Source: Sulfuricella sp. T08 (lineage in GTDB: Bacteria > Pseudomonadota > Gammaproteobacteria > Burkholderiales > Sulfuricellaceae). From it: a DNA stretch of 64,000 bases. A program made the translations under genes and the position numbers. Of this stretch, positions 17,240 through 26,596 are shown piece by piece. The notes below the pieces were generated by a model. That model saw nothing but the letters and a program-made list of their open reading frames with translations. It had not been told where the DNA came from and ran no database searches. The number at the start of each line of letters is the position of its first letter. Within the stretch, counting starts at the first letter, position 1. The stretch is from positions 19,455 to 83,454 of the forward strand of contig NZ_DF967552.1 in assembly GCF_000971475.1 (NCBI RefSeq), in the 5' to 3' direction.

Positions 17240-18055
17240 TTATGGGCGGCGCGGGAATTTGCCGAAGTCGGGCGGCCGTTTCTCCAGCCAGGCATTGCGC
17301 CCTTCCTGGCCTTCCGGTGTCATGTAATAGAGCGCAGTGGCATTGCCGGCCAGTTCCTGGATACCTGCCAGGCCATCGGTATCCGCATTGAACGATGCCT
17401 TGAGCACGCGCAGCGCGGTGGGCGAGAGTTGCAACATTTCCCTGCACCACTTGACAGTTTCGATCTCCAACTCGGCCAGCGGCACCACGGTGTTGATCAG
17501 CCCCATCGCCAGTGCCTCCTGGGCATCGTACTGGCGACACAGGAACCAAATTTCCTTGGCCTTTTTGATGCCGACCGAGCGCGCCAGCAAGCCCGCGCCG
17601 AAACCGCCGTCGAAGCTGCCGACGCGAGGCCCAGTCTGGCCAAAGCGCGCATTATCGGCGGCGATGGTCAGATCGCAGATCAAATGCAGCACATGGCCGC
17701 CGCCGATAGCATAGCCCGCCACCATCGCCACCACCGGCTTGGGCAAACTGCGAATCTGCTTTTGCAGGTCCAGCACATTCAGATAAGGCACACCCTGCTC
17801 GTCATGGTAGCCGCCGTCGTCGCCTCGCACCTTCTGGTCACCGCCGGAGCAGAATGCCTGATCGCCGGCGCCTGTCAGGATGACGGCACCAATTTCAGGA
17901 TCCATATGCGCATGAAGAAAAGCTTCCATCAACTCGCGCACCGTCAGGGGGCGAAATGCATTGCGCACCTCGGGGCGGTTAATGGCGATTCGGGCGATAC
18001 CCTCAGCCTGGTGGTAGAGAATATCTTCGAAAGTACCGGCAGATTTCCAGTCCAT
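17240..18055 (-). CDS. menB: 1,4-dihydroxy-2-naphthoyl-CoA synthase MenB
   Basis: 271-residue crotonase-fold enzyme closing the second ring of the naphthoquinone from o-succinylbenzoyl-CoA. MenB landmarks: [12 protein letters not shown] near residue 24, FCSGGDQ near residue 75 (oxyanion hole), [11 protein letters not shown] near residue 120, the [10 protein letters not shown] loop near residue 152, and the [11 protein letters not shown] region. The ATG at 18055 is chosen because it gives the usual MenB N-terminus (MDWKSAG); an upstream extension of 26 residues has no family resemblance. It is the first gene of the minus-strand men/nos array. Confidence 0.93.
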   Translation of the reverse strand: MDWKSAGTFEDILYHQAEGIARIAINRPEVRNAFRPLTVRELMEAFLHAHMDPEIGAVILTGAGDQAFCSGGDQKVRGDDGGYHDEQGVPYLNVLDLQKQIRSLPKPVVAMVAGYAIGGGHVLHLICDLTIAADNARFGQTGPRVGSFDGGFGAGLLARSVGIKKAKEIWFLCRQYDAQEALAMGLINTVVPLAELEIETVKWCREMLQLSPTALRVLKASFNADTDGLAGIQELAGNATALYYMTPEGQEGRNAWLEKRPPDFGKFPRRP

Positions 18056-18267
18056 GATTCGATTCGGTTGGTTTGCAAAAGACGGGCACAAGTATATGCG
18101 GGCGCATTTAAATTCACAAACCGTCGTCGGCACAGAGCCACGCCACTATAAAATACCCTGAATTTCACCATTGACTAAGCATATAATTGTTACAGAATTT
18201 AAAGTTAGATCAAAATATTACCGTTAAATAATCACAATTTTCGTTTCTTAAGGAAGAGAAAACAACC

Positions 18268-19923
18268 ATGCTCAACAACCTGAACGTTGGCCCACGACTT
18301 TTAATCCTGACCGCCATCATGGCGATTTTTATGGTTATCATCGGCACAATTGGCTTACGCGCCGAATCAGATATGGTCCATCGGCTTGAATCTGTTTATA
18401 ACGATCAAGTCACTCCCATGGCCGACTTGGGAAAAATCAACCACCTGATGAATGGCAATTTCGCCGACATCCTGCGTGCCCTGCAGCACAATCCGGAAAT
18501 TGCCATTTCCAAGCTCCACGATCATCCGGTCAACGAACATATCAAGCGCATCGAAGCCAATCAGGCTCTCATTGACAAGCTCTGGGCAAAATACATGGAG
18601 ACGAACCTGATGCCAGAAGAAAAGAAGCTGGCCGAAGATTACGATCAAAAACGCAAAGCCTACCAGGACGAGATCCTGCAACCCATGCTGCAGGCCCTGC
18701 GGGACAATGACTTCTCCATTGAAAAACAGAGCCGCTTCTTGAAAGGTAACCGCACCCACGCCACACCGCTGATCAAATCAATGGAGGCGCTGCTTGAGGT
18801 GCAGGCAATAAGCGCCAAGGACACGTACGACAAGGCCAAATCCAATTATGTCATGGAACGTACCATTTCGATCGGCACCATCGTTACCGGTCTGGGACTC
18901 GGGCTACTCCTGGCATGGTGGATCATTCGCTCGATCACCGGCCCGCTCAATCAGATGCGCGCCACCATTTCCGAAGTCGAGAAAAACGGCGACTTCACCC
19001 GGCGCATCCCGATCGACACCGAGGATGAAGTCGGACAAACCGCCAAGTCCTTCAACGAACTCATGGCCACATTGCAGCAAACTCTCGGCCAAGTGCTCGA
19101 CAGCGTGACCAAGGTCTCGGATGCGGCACAAACCCTTTCTGCCGCATCCGGCCAGGTTGCCACCAGCTCTTCGTCCCAGAGCGAAGCGACCTCCTCGATG
19201 GCGGCCGCGGTCGAGGAAATGACTGTCAGCATCAACCATGTATCCGACAGCGCTCATGAAGCCGTGGAGATTTCCCGCAAATCGGGCAAGCTCTCCACCG
19301 AAGGCGGGGAAGTCATCCACAAGGCCGCCGCAGAAATGTCCCAAATCGCCGAAACCGTGCGCCACACCGCCCAAGCCATCGAAGAACTGGGACAGCATTC
19401 CAACCAGATTTCTTCCATCGTCCAAGTCATCAAGGATGTCGCCGACCAGACCAACCTGCTCGCCCTCAACGCGGCGATCGAGGCCGCCCGCGCCGGCGAA
19501 CAGGGCCGGGGCTTTGCGGTAGTGGCCGACGAGGTACGCAAACTGGCGGAACGCACTACCAAGGCCACGGAAGAAATCACCCAAATGATCGGCACGATTC
19601 AGAGCAGCGCTCAAGGCGCGGTCGCCACCATGAGCTCCGCCGTCGATCAGGTCAGTAGCGGAGTAACGCTGGCAAACCAGGCCGGCTCAGCCATCGTCCA
19701 GATCAAGGACGGCGCGGAGCAGGTAGTCGGGGTCGTCAATGACATTTCATCGGCCCTGGCCGAACAAAGCAGCGCCAGCAATGATATTGCCGCCCAAGTG
19801 GAGAAAGTGGCGCAAATGACCGAAGAGAACAGTGCCGCCGCAGCCGAAACCGCCAGTGCCGCAAACAACCTGCAAGACCTGGCAAACACTATGCGGGCTG
19901 CGGTGAACCGCTTCAAGATATAG
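18268..19923 (+). CDS. Methyl-accepting chemotaxis protein
   Basis: 551-residue transmembrane chemoreceptor. A membrane segment near residues 9-28, a four-helix-bundle periplasmic sensor (about 30-190), a second membrane segment near 196-216, a HAMP domain (about 217-270) and a long cytoplasmic signalling coiled coil. The hairpin tip, near residues 395-425, has the invariant [20 protein letters not shown] and [16 protein letters not shown]. There is no C-terminal CheR-tethering pentapeptide. AAGGAAGAG stands upstream of the ATG. The ligand cannot be predicted from this sensor type. Confidence 0.93.
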   Translation: MLNNLNVGPRLLILTAIMAIFMVIIGTIGLRAESDMVHRLESVYNDQVTPMADLGKINHLMNGNFADILRALQHNPEIAISKLHDHPVNEHIKRIEANQALIDKLWAKYMETNLMPEEKKLAEDYDQKRKAYQDEILQPMLQALRDNDFSIEKQSRFLKGNRTHATPLIKSMEALLEVQAISAKDTYDKAKSNYVMERTISIGTIVTGLGLGLLLAWWIIRSITGPLNQMRATISEVEKNGDFTRRIPIDTEDEVGQTAKSFNELMATLQQTLGQVLDSVTKVSDAAQTLSAASGQVATSSSSQSEATSSMAAAVEEMTVSINHVSDSAHEAVEISRKSGKLSTEGGEVIHKAAAEMSQIAETVRHTAQAIEELGQHSNQISSIVQVIKDVADQTNLLALNAAIEAARAGEQGRGFAVVADEVRKLAERTTKATEEITQMIGTIQSSAQGAVATMSSAVDQVSSGVTLANQAGSAIVQIKDGAEQVVGVVNDISSALAEQSSASNDIAAQVEKVAQMTEENSAAAAETASAANNLQDLANTMRAAVNRFKI

Positions 19924-19957
19924 CAAGTCATAACAAGCGCCAAATCAAAACAAGCAG

Positions 19958-20001
19958 CCCTCATCCAACCTGCTCCCTCCGAAAGAAGGTTGGGATGAGG
20001 G
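19958..20001. repeat. Hairpin-forming repeat beyond the chemoreceptor gene
   Basis: CCCTCATCCAACC (19958-19970) pairs with GGTTGGGATGAGGG (19988-20001) with one bulged base. It resembles widespread intergenic repeats with CCCTCATCC cores. No T-run follows, so it is a weak terminator candidate at best. It lies just before the truncated nosL-like sequence and may mark the point where the missing half was lost. Confidence 0.5.
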
Positions 20002-20052
20002 TAGGCGACACCCTTGATGGCTTCCCGCTCACTGGAGAGTGGGCAATGGTGA

Positions 20053-20373
20053 CAGGCCAGGGATGGGGCTGTTACCGCGTTCGATTCTCCCGCTGAAATG
20101 TTCCGTTTTCTCGGCAACATGGTGAAGTACGACAGCAAACACTCTGCCACGGACATCGTGCAGATGGATGCCACCGATCATGTCAGGCGGGGCCTGATCG
20201 AAGCACGACGAGCCACTTATATCTCCGGATCGTCAGCAAGGGGGCCCATGGGGCCGGACCTGCCGGCCTTCGAGAATAGGGTCGATGCCGAATTCTTTGT
20301 CCGGACAACGGGCGGCAGGACATTGAACTTCGACCAGGCAACAAAGGAAACCAGAAGCGCTTCTGCACGCTGA
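20053..20373 (+). pseudogene. Truncated NosL-like copper chaperone remnant
   Basis: An open frame of 106 codons begins right after a stop at 20050-20052 and reads FDSPAEMFRFLGNM, then ATDIVQMD, then SGSSARGPMGPDLPAFENR and ending GRTLNFDQATKE. This is the C-terminal half of a NosL-family protein (pattern FDxxxDMFRF, GPMGxDLxxF, GGRxLxFD). The N-terminal signal and the copper-binding Cys motif are absent, and no Cys occurs in the frame. No ribosome site precedes the internal ATG at 20098. It differs clearly from the intact nosL at 4801-5235, so it comes from a different NosL lineage, not a recent duplication. The 120 bp after it, to 20500, hold nothing recognised. Confidence 0.6.
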
Positions 20374-20537
20374 CAGAAAGACGCGGAACCTGTTCCCTGA
20401 TTCATTCTCTAAGTTTGCAGTCATTGCACCAAACGCCCGTGCTCTCTACAATTAACTAGCATTTGTTTTTGTCCAAATGCTGGCTACAATAGACCCCCCG
20501 GTTGAAAAGTAGCCAGTGCGTTATTCAGGAAACCCTA

Positions 20538-21752
20538 ATGAATCAGGAAGTTGGCATTCAAACCGCCCCCTCCAGTGCAAACAAAGCCTCAGTCCACGGA
20601 ACCTACAAGATTCCGGCGCTGCGGGTTTTGTCCGAAATCACCAGCAGCCTGTCCAGCGACAATAATCTGGACTCCTTGCTGGAGCGCTTTCTCGGCACCA
20701 TGGTCAAGCTCGCCGGCGCGGACGCCGGCGCAGTGCGGGTATTGACCGCCGACGGCCTGTATTTGCGTCTGGTAGGCGCGCTGGGGCTTCCTCCAGAAGT
20801 GCTCGAACAGGAGCGCTATATCCCGGTCGATTGCGGTGTCTGCGGCGAAGCCGCGCGCGCGCATACCGCACACAACAGCACCAACCTGAAAGCCTGCGAA
20901 GAGCGCACCGCCCACGACTATTTCGGCAAGCAATGCCTGCGTGTAGTTGCAGTGCCATTGCGGTATCAGGGCAAGATGCTGGGGGTGTACAATCTGTTCA
21001 TGGCTACCGACAGCCCGGTACCGGAAGACGTATCGCTGCTGTTTCAATCGATCAGCGAACACCTCGGCATGGCGCTGGAAAACGCCAGGCTGACACGGGA
21101 AAATCTGCGCATCAGCCTGACCAACGAACGCCAGATGTTGGCCAACGAACTGCATGACTCGCTCGCCCAAACCATGGCCTACATGAAAATGCGATTACCG
21201 CTGTTGCGCGACGCCGTGGCGAACCGCGACGAGGCGCGCTCCAACAAATACGTCAACGATCTCGGTCAGGCGCTGGATTCGGCCTATGCCGAATTGCGCG
21301 AGCTTCTTACCCAGTTTCGCAACCGCATGGACCCACGCGGCTTGCTCCCGGCACTGTACGATATCGTCGGCAATTTCTACGACAAGACCGGCATCACCAT
21401 CGATTTCATCAACCACGCACCCGACATCAACCTCAGCCCCGACCAGGAAGTCCAGGTCTACCACATCGTGCGGGAAGCGCTGAACAACGTATCCAAGCAC
21501 TCGCGCGCCAACCACGTGAGCCTGGCAGTCGAGATCAGGCAAAGCCGCTACGTCATCAGCGTCGAGGATAACGGCATCGGCATTACCGGCAAAGTTAACA
21601 CGGACAGCGGCATGCACCTCGGCCTCAACATCATGCGCGAACGGGCCAAACACCTGAATGCCGAAGTGACTGTCACCCCGGGAGAGAAGGCAGGCACCCG
21701 GGTAACCTTGAGCTTCCCGGTCTCCGCCGGACACCGGGAGGACAGCCTGTGA
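20538..21752 (+). CDS. Soluble GAF-domain histidine kinase, NarX/NreB-like
   Basis: 404-residue sensor kinase without membrane segments. A GAF domain (about residues 45-185) with several Cys (VDCGVCGE near 95, KACEERT near 125, KQCLRVVAVP near 140) is followed by a HisKA_3 domain with LANELHDSLAQTMAYMKMRL, phospho-acceptor His206, and an HATPase_c domain ending in GMHLGLNIMRERA and GTRVTLSFP. This is the NarX-like output module without the NarX periplasmic sensor. The start at 20538 is supported by AGGAAACCCTA just upstream. It overlaps its response regulator gene by four bases. The Cys-rich GAF could bind a cofactor or sense redox state or NO, an inference. Confidence 0.88.
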   Translation: MNQEVGIQTAPSSANKASVHGTYKIPALRVLSEITSSLSSDNNLDSLLERFLGTMVKLAGADAGAVRVLTADGLYLRLVGALGLPPEVLEQERYIPVDCGVCGEAARAHTAHNSTNLKACEERTAHDYFGKQCLRVVAVPLRYQGKMLGVYNLFMATDSPVPEDVSLLFQSISEHLGMALENARLTRENLRISLTNERQMLANELHDSLAQTMAYMKMRLPLLRDAVANRDEARSNKYVNDLGQALDSAYAELRELLTQFRNRMDPRGLLPALYDIVGNFYDKTGITIDFINHAPDINLSPDQEVQVYHIVREALNNVSKHSRANHVSLAVEIRQSRYVISVEDNGIGITGKVNTDSGMHLGLNIMRERAKHLNAEVTVTPGEKAGTRVTLSFPVSAGHREDSL

Positions 21753-22423
21753 GCGACCCGATTCGCGTCATGCTGGTCGACGACCATACCCTGTTCCGCA
21801 TGGGCCTGGCCGAACTGCTGGAGCAGCGCGGCAGCATCAAGGTGGTGGGTGTCACCGGCAATCCGGACGAGGTGCGCCGCCTCTTGACCGAGCAGCAACC
21901 CGACGTGCTGGTGATGGACCTGCACATGCCGCCGCTCGACGGACTGACCCTGTTCCGCCAGCTGCGCCAGGAGGGTTTTACCACCCCCACCCTGATGCTG
22001 ACGGTCAGCAACGCCGAGGAGGATCTCTCCAATGTATTGCGTGCCGGTGCCCGCGGCTATCTGCTCAAGGATATGGAGCCGGACGACGTGGTGGATGCGA
22101 TCCTGCGCGCCTCACGCGGCGAAACCGTAGTGGCCCCCGCGATGACCATGAAGCTGGTCAAGCTGCTGCAAAACGACCAGCCAGCCAGCTCATCGGCTTC
22201 GATGCTCGATTCGCTCACCCAGCGCGAACGCGAAATCCTCACCCATCTGGCGCTAGGCGAAAGCAACAAGGTGATAGCCCGCGCACTCGACATCAGCCAC
22301 GATACCGTCAAGCTGCACGTGCGCCACATTCTTGCCAAACTCAACCTGACTTCGCGCGTTGAAGCAGCCGTCTTCGCTGTCGAGCACAAACTCAGCACCC
22401 AAAACGGCCAGCTCACCAGCTAA
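21749..22423 (+). CDS. NarL/FixJ family response regulator
   Basis: 224-residue regulator translationally coupled to the kinase upstream (start inside its stop region). The receiver domain has the acidic pair DDH near residue 12, phospho-acceptor Asp57 in LVMDLHMPP, and the switch Lys in YLLKDMEP near residue 108. The C-terminal LuxR-type helix-turn-helix contains [25 protein letters not shown] and [12 protein letters not shown]. Together with the kinase it probably controls nitrogen-oxide or redox respiration genes; the targets are not visible here. Confidence 0.92.
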   Translation: MSDPIRVMLVDDHTLFRMGLAELLEQRGSIKVVGVTGNPDEVRRLLTEQQPDVLVMDLHMPPLDGLTLFRQLRQEGFTTPTLMLTVSNAEEDLSNVLRAGARGYLLKDMEPDDVVDAILRASRGETVVAPAMTMKLVKLLQNDQPASSSASMLDSLTQREREILTHLALGESNKVIARALDISHDTVKLHVRHILAKLNLTSRVEAAVFAVEHKLSTQNGQLTS

Positions 22424-22452
22424 CCGCCTTACCTCAATTAACGGATCACGAT

Positions 22453-23871
22453 ATGGATTTCTTCCCGGTTTTTTTCGACATCAAAAACAAACCCTGCCTG
22501 GTCGTCGGCGGTGGCGAAGTAGCAACGCGCAAAGGGGGGATGCTGATGCAGTCCGGCGGACTCGTCACCATCGTCTCACCCGAGCTGACCGACACCCTGA
22601 AAGAGCTGGCCGATACAGGGAAAATCACCCATATCGCAGAAAAATTCCGCCCCGAACACCTTGGTGCAGCCATTCTGGTGATCGCCGCCACCAATGACCG
22701 CGCTGCCAACGAACAGGTTTCCGTGGCCGCGAAAAAGCTGCGGATTCCGGTCAACGTGGTGGACAATCCTGACTTGTGCTCCTTCATCATGCCCTCGGTG
22801 ATAGACCGCTCGCCGCTGGTCATCGCAATTTCCAGCGGCGGCACTTCGCCGGTGCTGGCACGGGTAATGCGAGCCAAGCTGGAAACCTTCATCCCGGCTG
22901 CCTACGGACGACTGGCGCACTTTGCGGCAAGCTTCCGCGACCAGGTAAAAGATCGTATCCAGCCTGCCAAGCGCCGTATTTTCTGGGAAAAAGTATTGCA
23001 GGGTCCGGTGGCCGAGATGGTGCTTTCCGGGCAAGACCAGACCGCGAAGGACGTACTCCAAAAAATGCTGGCAGCCGATTCCGACGACACCCCGCCACGC
23101 GGCGAGGTCTACCTGGTCGGCGGCGGCCCCGGCAACCCCGATCTGCTCACCTTCCGCGCCCTGCGCCTGATGCAGCAGGCCGACGTTGTGGTCTACGACA
23201 ATCTGGTTTCCCCTGCGGTACTCGAACTGGTGCGGCGCGATGCCGAACGCATCTATGTCGGCAAAAAACGCGCCGACCACGCCATGCGCCAGGAAAATAT
23301 CAACGAACTGCTGGTCAAGCTGGCCCAGGAAGGCAAACGCGTCGTGCGACTAAAAGGCGGCGACCCATTCGTATTCGGCCGCGGCGGCGAGGAAATTGAA
23401 ACCCTGGCAGCTCACGGCATCCCTTTCCAAGTCGTGCCCGGCATCACCGCCGCCACCGGCGTTTCATCCTACGCCGGCATTCCGCTGACCCACCGCGATT
23501 ATGCGCAATCCTGCGTGTTCGTCACCGGGCACCTGAAGGATGGCAGCGTCAACATTGACCTCACCGGCATCGCCAAAACCAACCAGACCATCGTGATCTA
23601 CATGGGATTGATGGGACTGCCGACACTGTGCCAGGAACTGGTTGCCCACGGCCTGCCGATCACCACGCCGGCTGCCATCGTGCAACAGGGCACCACCTAC
23701 CAGCAGAAAGTGGTCACCGGCACGCTGGCAACCCTGCCAGACCTCGCCGCCAATGCGCACATGAAACCGCCTACCCTGATCATCGTCGGCGAAGTGGTGA
23801 AACTGCAGGACAAGCTTGCCTGGTTCAAGCCGCAACCGATTGAGGGTGGTTCCGACTTCGTACAATTTTAA
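22453..23871 (+). CDS. cysG: Siroheme synthase CysG (trifunctional)
   Basis: 472-residue fusion. The N-terminal precorrin-2 dehydrogenase/ferrochelatase half (about 1-205) has the NAD site [11 protein letters not shown] near residue 17 and the [11 protein letters not shown] loop near residue 127. The C-terminal uroporphyrinogen-III methyltransferase half (about 215-465) has [34 protein letters not shown] and PGITAATG. It makes siroheme for assimilatory sulfite and nitrite reductases; the methyltransferase also feeds heme d1 synthesis. It starts 29 bp after the response regulator gene, so co-transcription is likely. Confidence 0.95.
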   Translation: MDFFPVFFDIKNKPCLVVGGGEVATRKGGMLMQSGGLVTIVSPELTDTLKELADTGKITHIAEKFRPEHLGAAILVIAATNDRAANEQVSVAAKKLRIPVNVVDNPDLCSFIMPSVIDRSPLVIAISSGGTSPVLARVMRAKLETFIPAAYGRLAHFAASFRDQVKDRIQPAKRRIFWEKVLQGPVAEMVLSGQDQTAKDVLQKMLAADSDDTPPRGEVYLVGGGPGNPDLLTFRALRLMQQADVVVYDNLVSPAVLELVRRDAERIYVGKKRADHAMRQENINELLVKLAQEGKRVVRLKGGDPFVFGRGGEEIETLAAHGIPFQVVPGITAATGVSSYAGIPLTHRDYAQSCVFVTGHLKDGSVNIDLTGIAKTNQTIVIYMGLMGLPTLCQELVAHGLPITTPAAIVQQGTTYQQKVVTGTLATLPDLAANAHMKPPTLIIVGEVVKLQDKLAWFKPQPIEGGSDFVQF

Positions 23872-23911
23872 GGGTTGCGCAGGCAAGCCAGTACTTGGCC
23901 AGCATACCGCT

Positions 23912-24343
23912 TTACCGACGAGTTATGCCCAGCAACTCGATTTCGAACAGCAACGTTGAGTTGGGCGGGATCAAGCCGCTCACACCCCGCTCACCGTAGG
24001 CGATAGCCGGCGGGCAAACCAGCTTCGCCTTGCCGCCAACCTGCATGCGCTGCACGCCCTCTGTCCAGCACTTGATCACGCGGTTCAACGGAAACTCTGC
24101 TGGCTGGCCGCGTTTGTACGAACTGTCGAACTCCTTGCCGTCCGGCAGTGTTCCCTTGTAATGCACCTTCACCGAATCGGTTGCCGCGGGGCTGGCGCCG
24201 GTTCCGTCATGCAGAGACAAGTAAACGAGCCCGCTATCAGTGACGACCGCCCCCGCTTCCTTGGCGGCGTTCACCGCCACATCGGACTGTGCCCAAGCGG
24301 GTATGGTGGCTATGACGAGCAGAATGGCGAAAACAATTTTCAC
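23912..24343 (-). CDS. FKBP-type peptidyl-prolyl isomerase, exported
   Basis: 143 residues with a Sec signal (KIVFAILLVIATIPAWA) and one FKBP domain: VKVHYKGTLPDGKEFDSSY, FPLNRVIKCWTEGVQRM, GGKAKLVCPPAIAYGERG and PPNSTLLFEIELL, all family landmarks. GTG at 24343 is chosen as start because GGAG stands seven bases upstream; a longer ORF begins 12 codons earlier without a ribosome site. It should catalyse proline isomerisation in periplasmic protein folding. Convergent with cysG. Confidence 0.9.
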   Translation of the reverse strand: MKIVFAILLVIATIPAWAQSDVAVNAAKEAGAVVTDSGLVYLSLHDGTGASPAATDSVKVHYKGTLPDGKEFDSSYKRGQPAEFPLNRVIKCWTEGVQRMQVGGKAKLVCPPAIAYGERGVSGLIPPNSTLLFEIELLGITRR

Positions 24344-24496
24344 GGCAATACTCCAAGAGAGGGTCGCCGAATGATCCACGATTTCCCTGAGTCGCGCAAA
24401 TTTTCAGGTTCTCTGAATGGCGACTTAGCCACCGAGGAAAAGTACCGATTCCCATTCCTGCTAGAATTCGAACATACGCATAACCACCAGGACAGC

Positions 24497-26596
24497 ATGA
24501 AGCATACATTTACTCGATCACCTTTACTGACTGGCAACGACGTCGAACTGAAACGCCGGGAGATACGGGACTATTTTCATGCCACGTATGACCGCTATGA
24601 GCAGCTATTCGAAGTGCTCACCGGCGACGAGGCTTATTACAGGAAGCCGATCCCGCTGCGCCACCCCCTGATTTTTTACCTCGGCCATACCGCGACCTTT
24701 TTCATCAACAAACTGATTCTTGCCGGTCTGCTGAAAGACAGGGTCAACCCGAAATTTGAATCCCTGTTCGCCGTTGGCGTCGACGAAATGAGCTGGGACG
24801 ATCTCAGCGAGGCTCACTACGCCTGGCCCGGGGTCGACGAAGTCAGGGCATATCGGAAAGCCGTGAGGACAGCGGTCGACCAACTCATCCGGAACGCCCC
24901 TCTCGCGTTGCCGATAGACTGGCACCATCCTTGGTGGACGATCCTGATGGGCATCGAACACGAGCGGATTCATCTGGAGACCTCTTCCGTGCTGATGCGC
25001 CAGCATGCGCTGAAGTATGTCGCGCCGCACCCGGCATGGCCGCCCTGCCGTACTAGCGGGAGTACGCCACAAAACCAGCTGGTGGATGTACCAGCGGGCG
25101 CGGTGCGACTGGACAAGGACAAAAGCGACCTGCTTTACGGATGGGACAATGAATACGGCCATCACGCGGCGGAAATCCCGGCGTTCCAGGCCAGCCGCCA
25201 TCTGGTGAGCAACCGGGAATTTCTCGGGTTCGTCGAGGCCAACGCTTACGCTGACGAGCGATTCTGGGAAGAAGAAGGCCGTGCCTGGAAAAACCACACC
25301 CAGGCCGACCATCCGACTTTCTGGATCAGGAACGGGAGCGGATGGCGGCTGCGTCTGCTGGCCGAAGAAGTCCCTATGCCGTGGGACTGGCCGGTCGAAG
25401 TGAACTATCACGAGGCCAAAGCCTTCTGCAACTGGAAAAAAGACCAGAGTGGTAAACCGGTAAGGCTGCCCACCGAAGACGAATGGTATCGCCTTTACGA
25501 TTTTTCCGGGCTATCGTCTGGTCAGAAAGCCGGGGCCAATATCCATCTGGATCACTACGCGTCCCCCTGCCCCGTCACCGAATTTCGCCATGGCGAACTC
25601 TACGATGTGATCGGCAATGTCTGGCAATGGACGGAAACGCCGATCTATCCGTTCGACGGTTTCGAAGTGCATCCTATCTATGACGATTTCACCACGCCCA
25701 CCTTCGATGGGCGTCACAACCTGTTCAAGGGCGGTTCCTGGATTTCCTGCGGAAATGAAGCACTGCCCGGCTCACGCTACGCCTTCCGCCGCCATTTTTT
25801 CCAGCATGCCGGATTCCGCTACGTGGTAGCCACATCTCCTGCCCTGTCGCCTTCATCCAGCTACGAAACCGACAAGCTGCTTTCCGAATATGCCGAATTC
25901 CACTACGGGGATGAGTATTTCGGCGTGCCCAACTTTTCCCGTGCACTGGCACAACTCGCCATCCGGGCGATGGGCGAAAAACCCGCCCGCAAGGCGCTGG
26001 ACCTGGGCTGCGCTGCCGGGCGCGCCAGTTTCGAACTGGCTCGCCATTTCGATCAAGTCTCGGGCATCGATTTCTCGGCCCGCTTCATCGGGCTGGGTGT
26101 CCGGCTTGCCGAGCAGGGAGTGCTGCGTTATACCCTGACCGACGAGGGCGAACTCGTCTCGTACCGGGAGCGCACGCTTGCCGATCTCGGCCTGGATGAA
26201 ACCCGGAAGAAAGTGGAATTTTTCCAGGGTGACGCCTGCAACCTCAAGCCCCTGTTCGCAGGCTATGACCTGATTCTTGCCGCCAATCTGATCGACCGCC
26301 TGTACAGCCCGGCGAAATTCCTGACAACGGTGCACGAGCGCCTGAATCCGGGCGGCATCCTGTTAATCGCCTCCCCTTACACCTGGCTGGAAGAGCACAC
26401 CAGGCGCGAGGAATGGGTCGGCGGCTACAAGAAAGACGGCGAGAACTTCGGCACCCTGGACGGATTGAAGAGCTTGCTCGGAAAGCACTTCCGCCTGATC
26501 GACGGACCGCTGGAAGTGCCCTTCGTGATACGCGAAACCAGGCGCAAATTCCAGCATACGCTGGCGGAAGTGACGATTTGGGAACGCATAGCGTGA
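24497..26596 (+). CDS. ovoA: OvoA, 5-histidylcysteine sulfoxide synthase
   Basis: 699-residue three-domain enzyme. The N-terminal DinB-like domain supplies three likely iron ligands: His64 in YLGHTATF, and His155 and His159 in the GIEHERIHLETSSVL motif. The middle formylglycine-generating-enzyme (sulfatase-modifying) domain spans about residues 195-450 with VSNREFLGF, RLPTEDEW, GNVWQWTETP and FKGGSWISCG. The C-terminal SAM methyltransferase (about 475-695) has LDLGCAAGRASFELAR. This full arrangement, with the fused methyltransferase, marks OvoA, not EgtB. It joins cysteine and histidine oxidatively and later N-methylates the thiohistidine, giving ovothiol A. The start at 24497 follows an AGGA. 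It overlaps ovoB by four bases. Confidence 0.9.
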   Translation: MKHTFTRSPLLTGNDVELKRREIRDYFHATYDRYEQLFEVLTGDEAYYRKPIPLRHPLIFYLGHTATFFINKLILAGLLKDRVNPKFESLFAVGVDEMSWDDLSEAHYAWPGVDEVRAYRKAVRTAVDQLIRNAPLALPIDWHHPWWTILMGIEHERIHLETSSVLMRQHALKYVAPHPAWPPCRTSGSTPQNQLVDVPAGAVRLDKDKSDLLYGWDNEYGHHAAEIPAFQASRHLVSNREFLGFVEANAYADERFWEEEGRAWKNHTQADHPTFWIRNGSGWRLRLLAEEVPMPWDWPVEVNYHEAKAFCNWKKDQSGKPVRLPTEDEWYRLYDFSGLSSGQKAGANIHLDHYASPCPVTEFRHGELYDVIGNVWQWTETPIYPFDGFEVHPIYDDFTTPTFDGRHNLFKGGSWISCGNEALPGSRYAFRRHFFQHAGFRYVVATSPALSPSSSYETDKLLSEYAEFHYGDEYFGVPNFSRALAQLAIRAMGEKPARKALDLGCAAGRASFELARHFDQVSGIDFSARFIGLGVRLAEQGVLRYTLTDEGELVSYRERTLADLGLDETRKKVEFFQGDACNLKPLFAGYDLILAANLIDRLYSPAKFLTTVHERLNPGGILLIASPYTWLEEHTRREEWVGGYKKDGENFGTLDGLKSLLGKHFRLIDGPLEVPFVIRETRRKFQHTLAEVTIWERIA

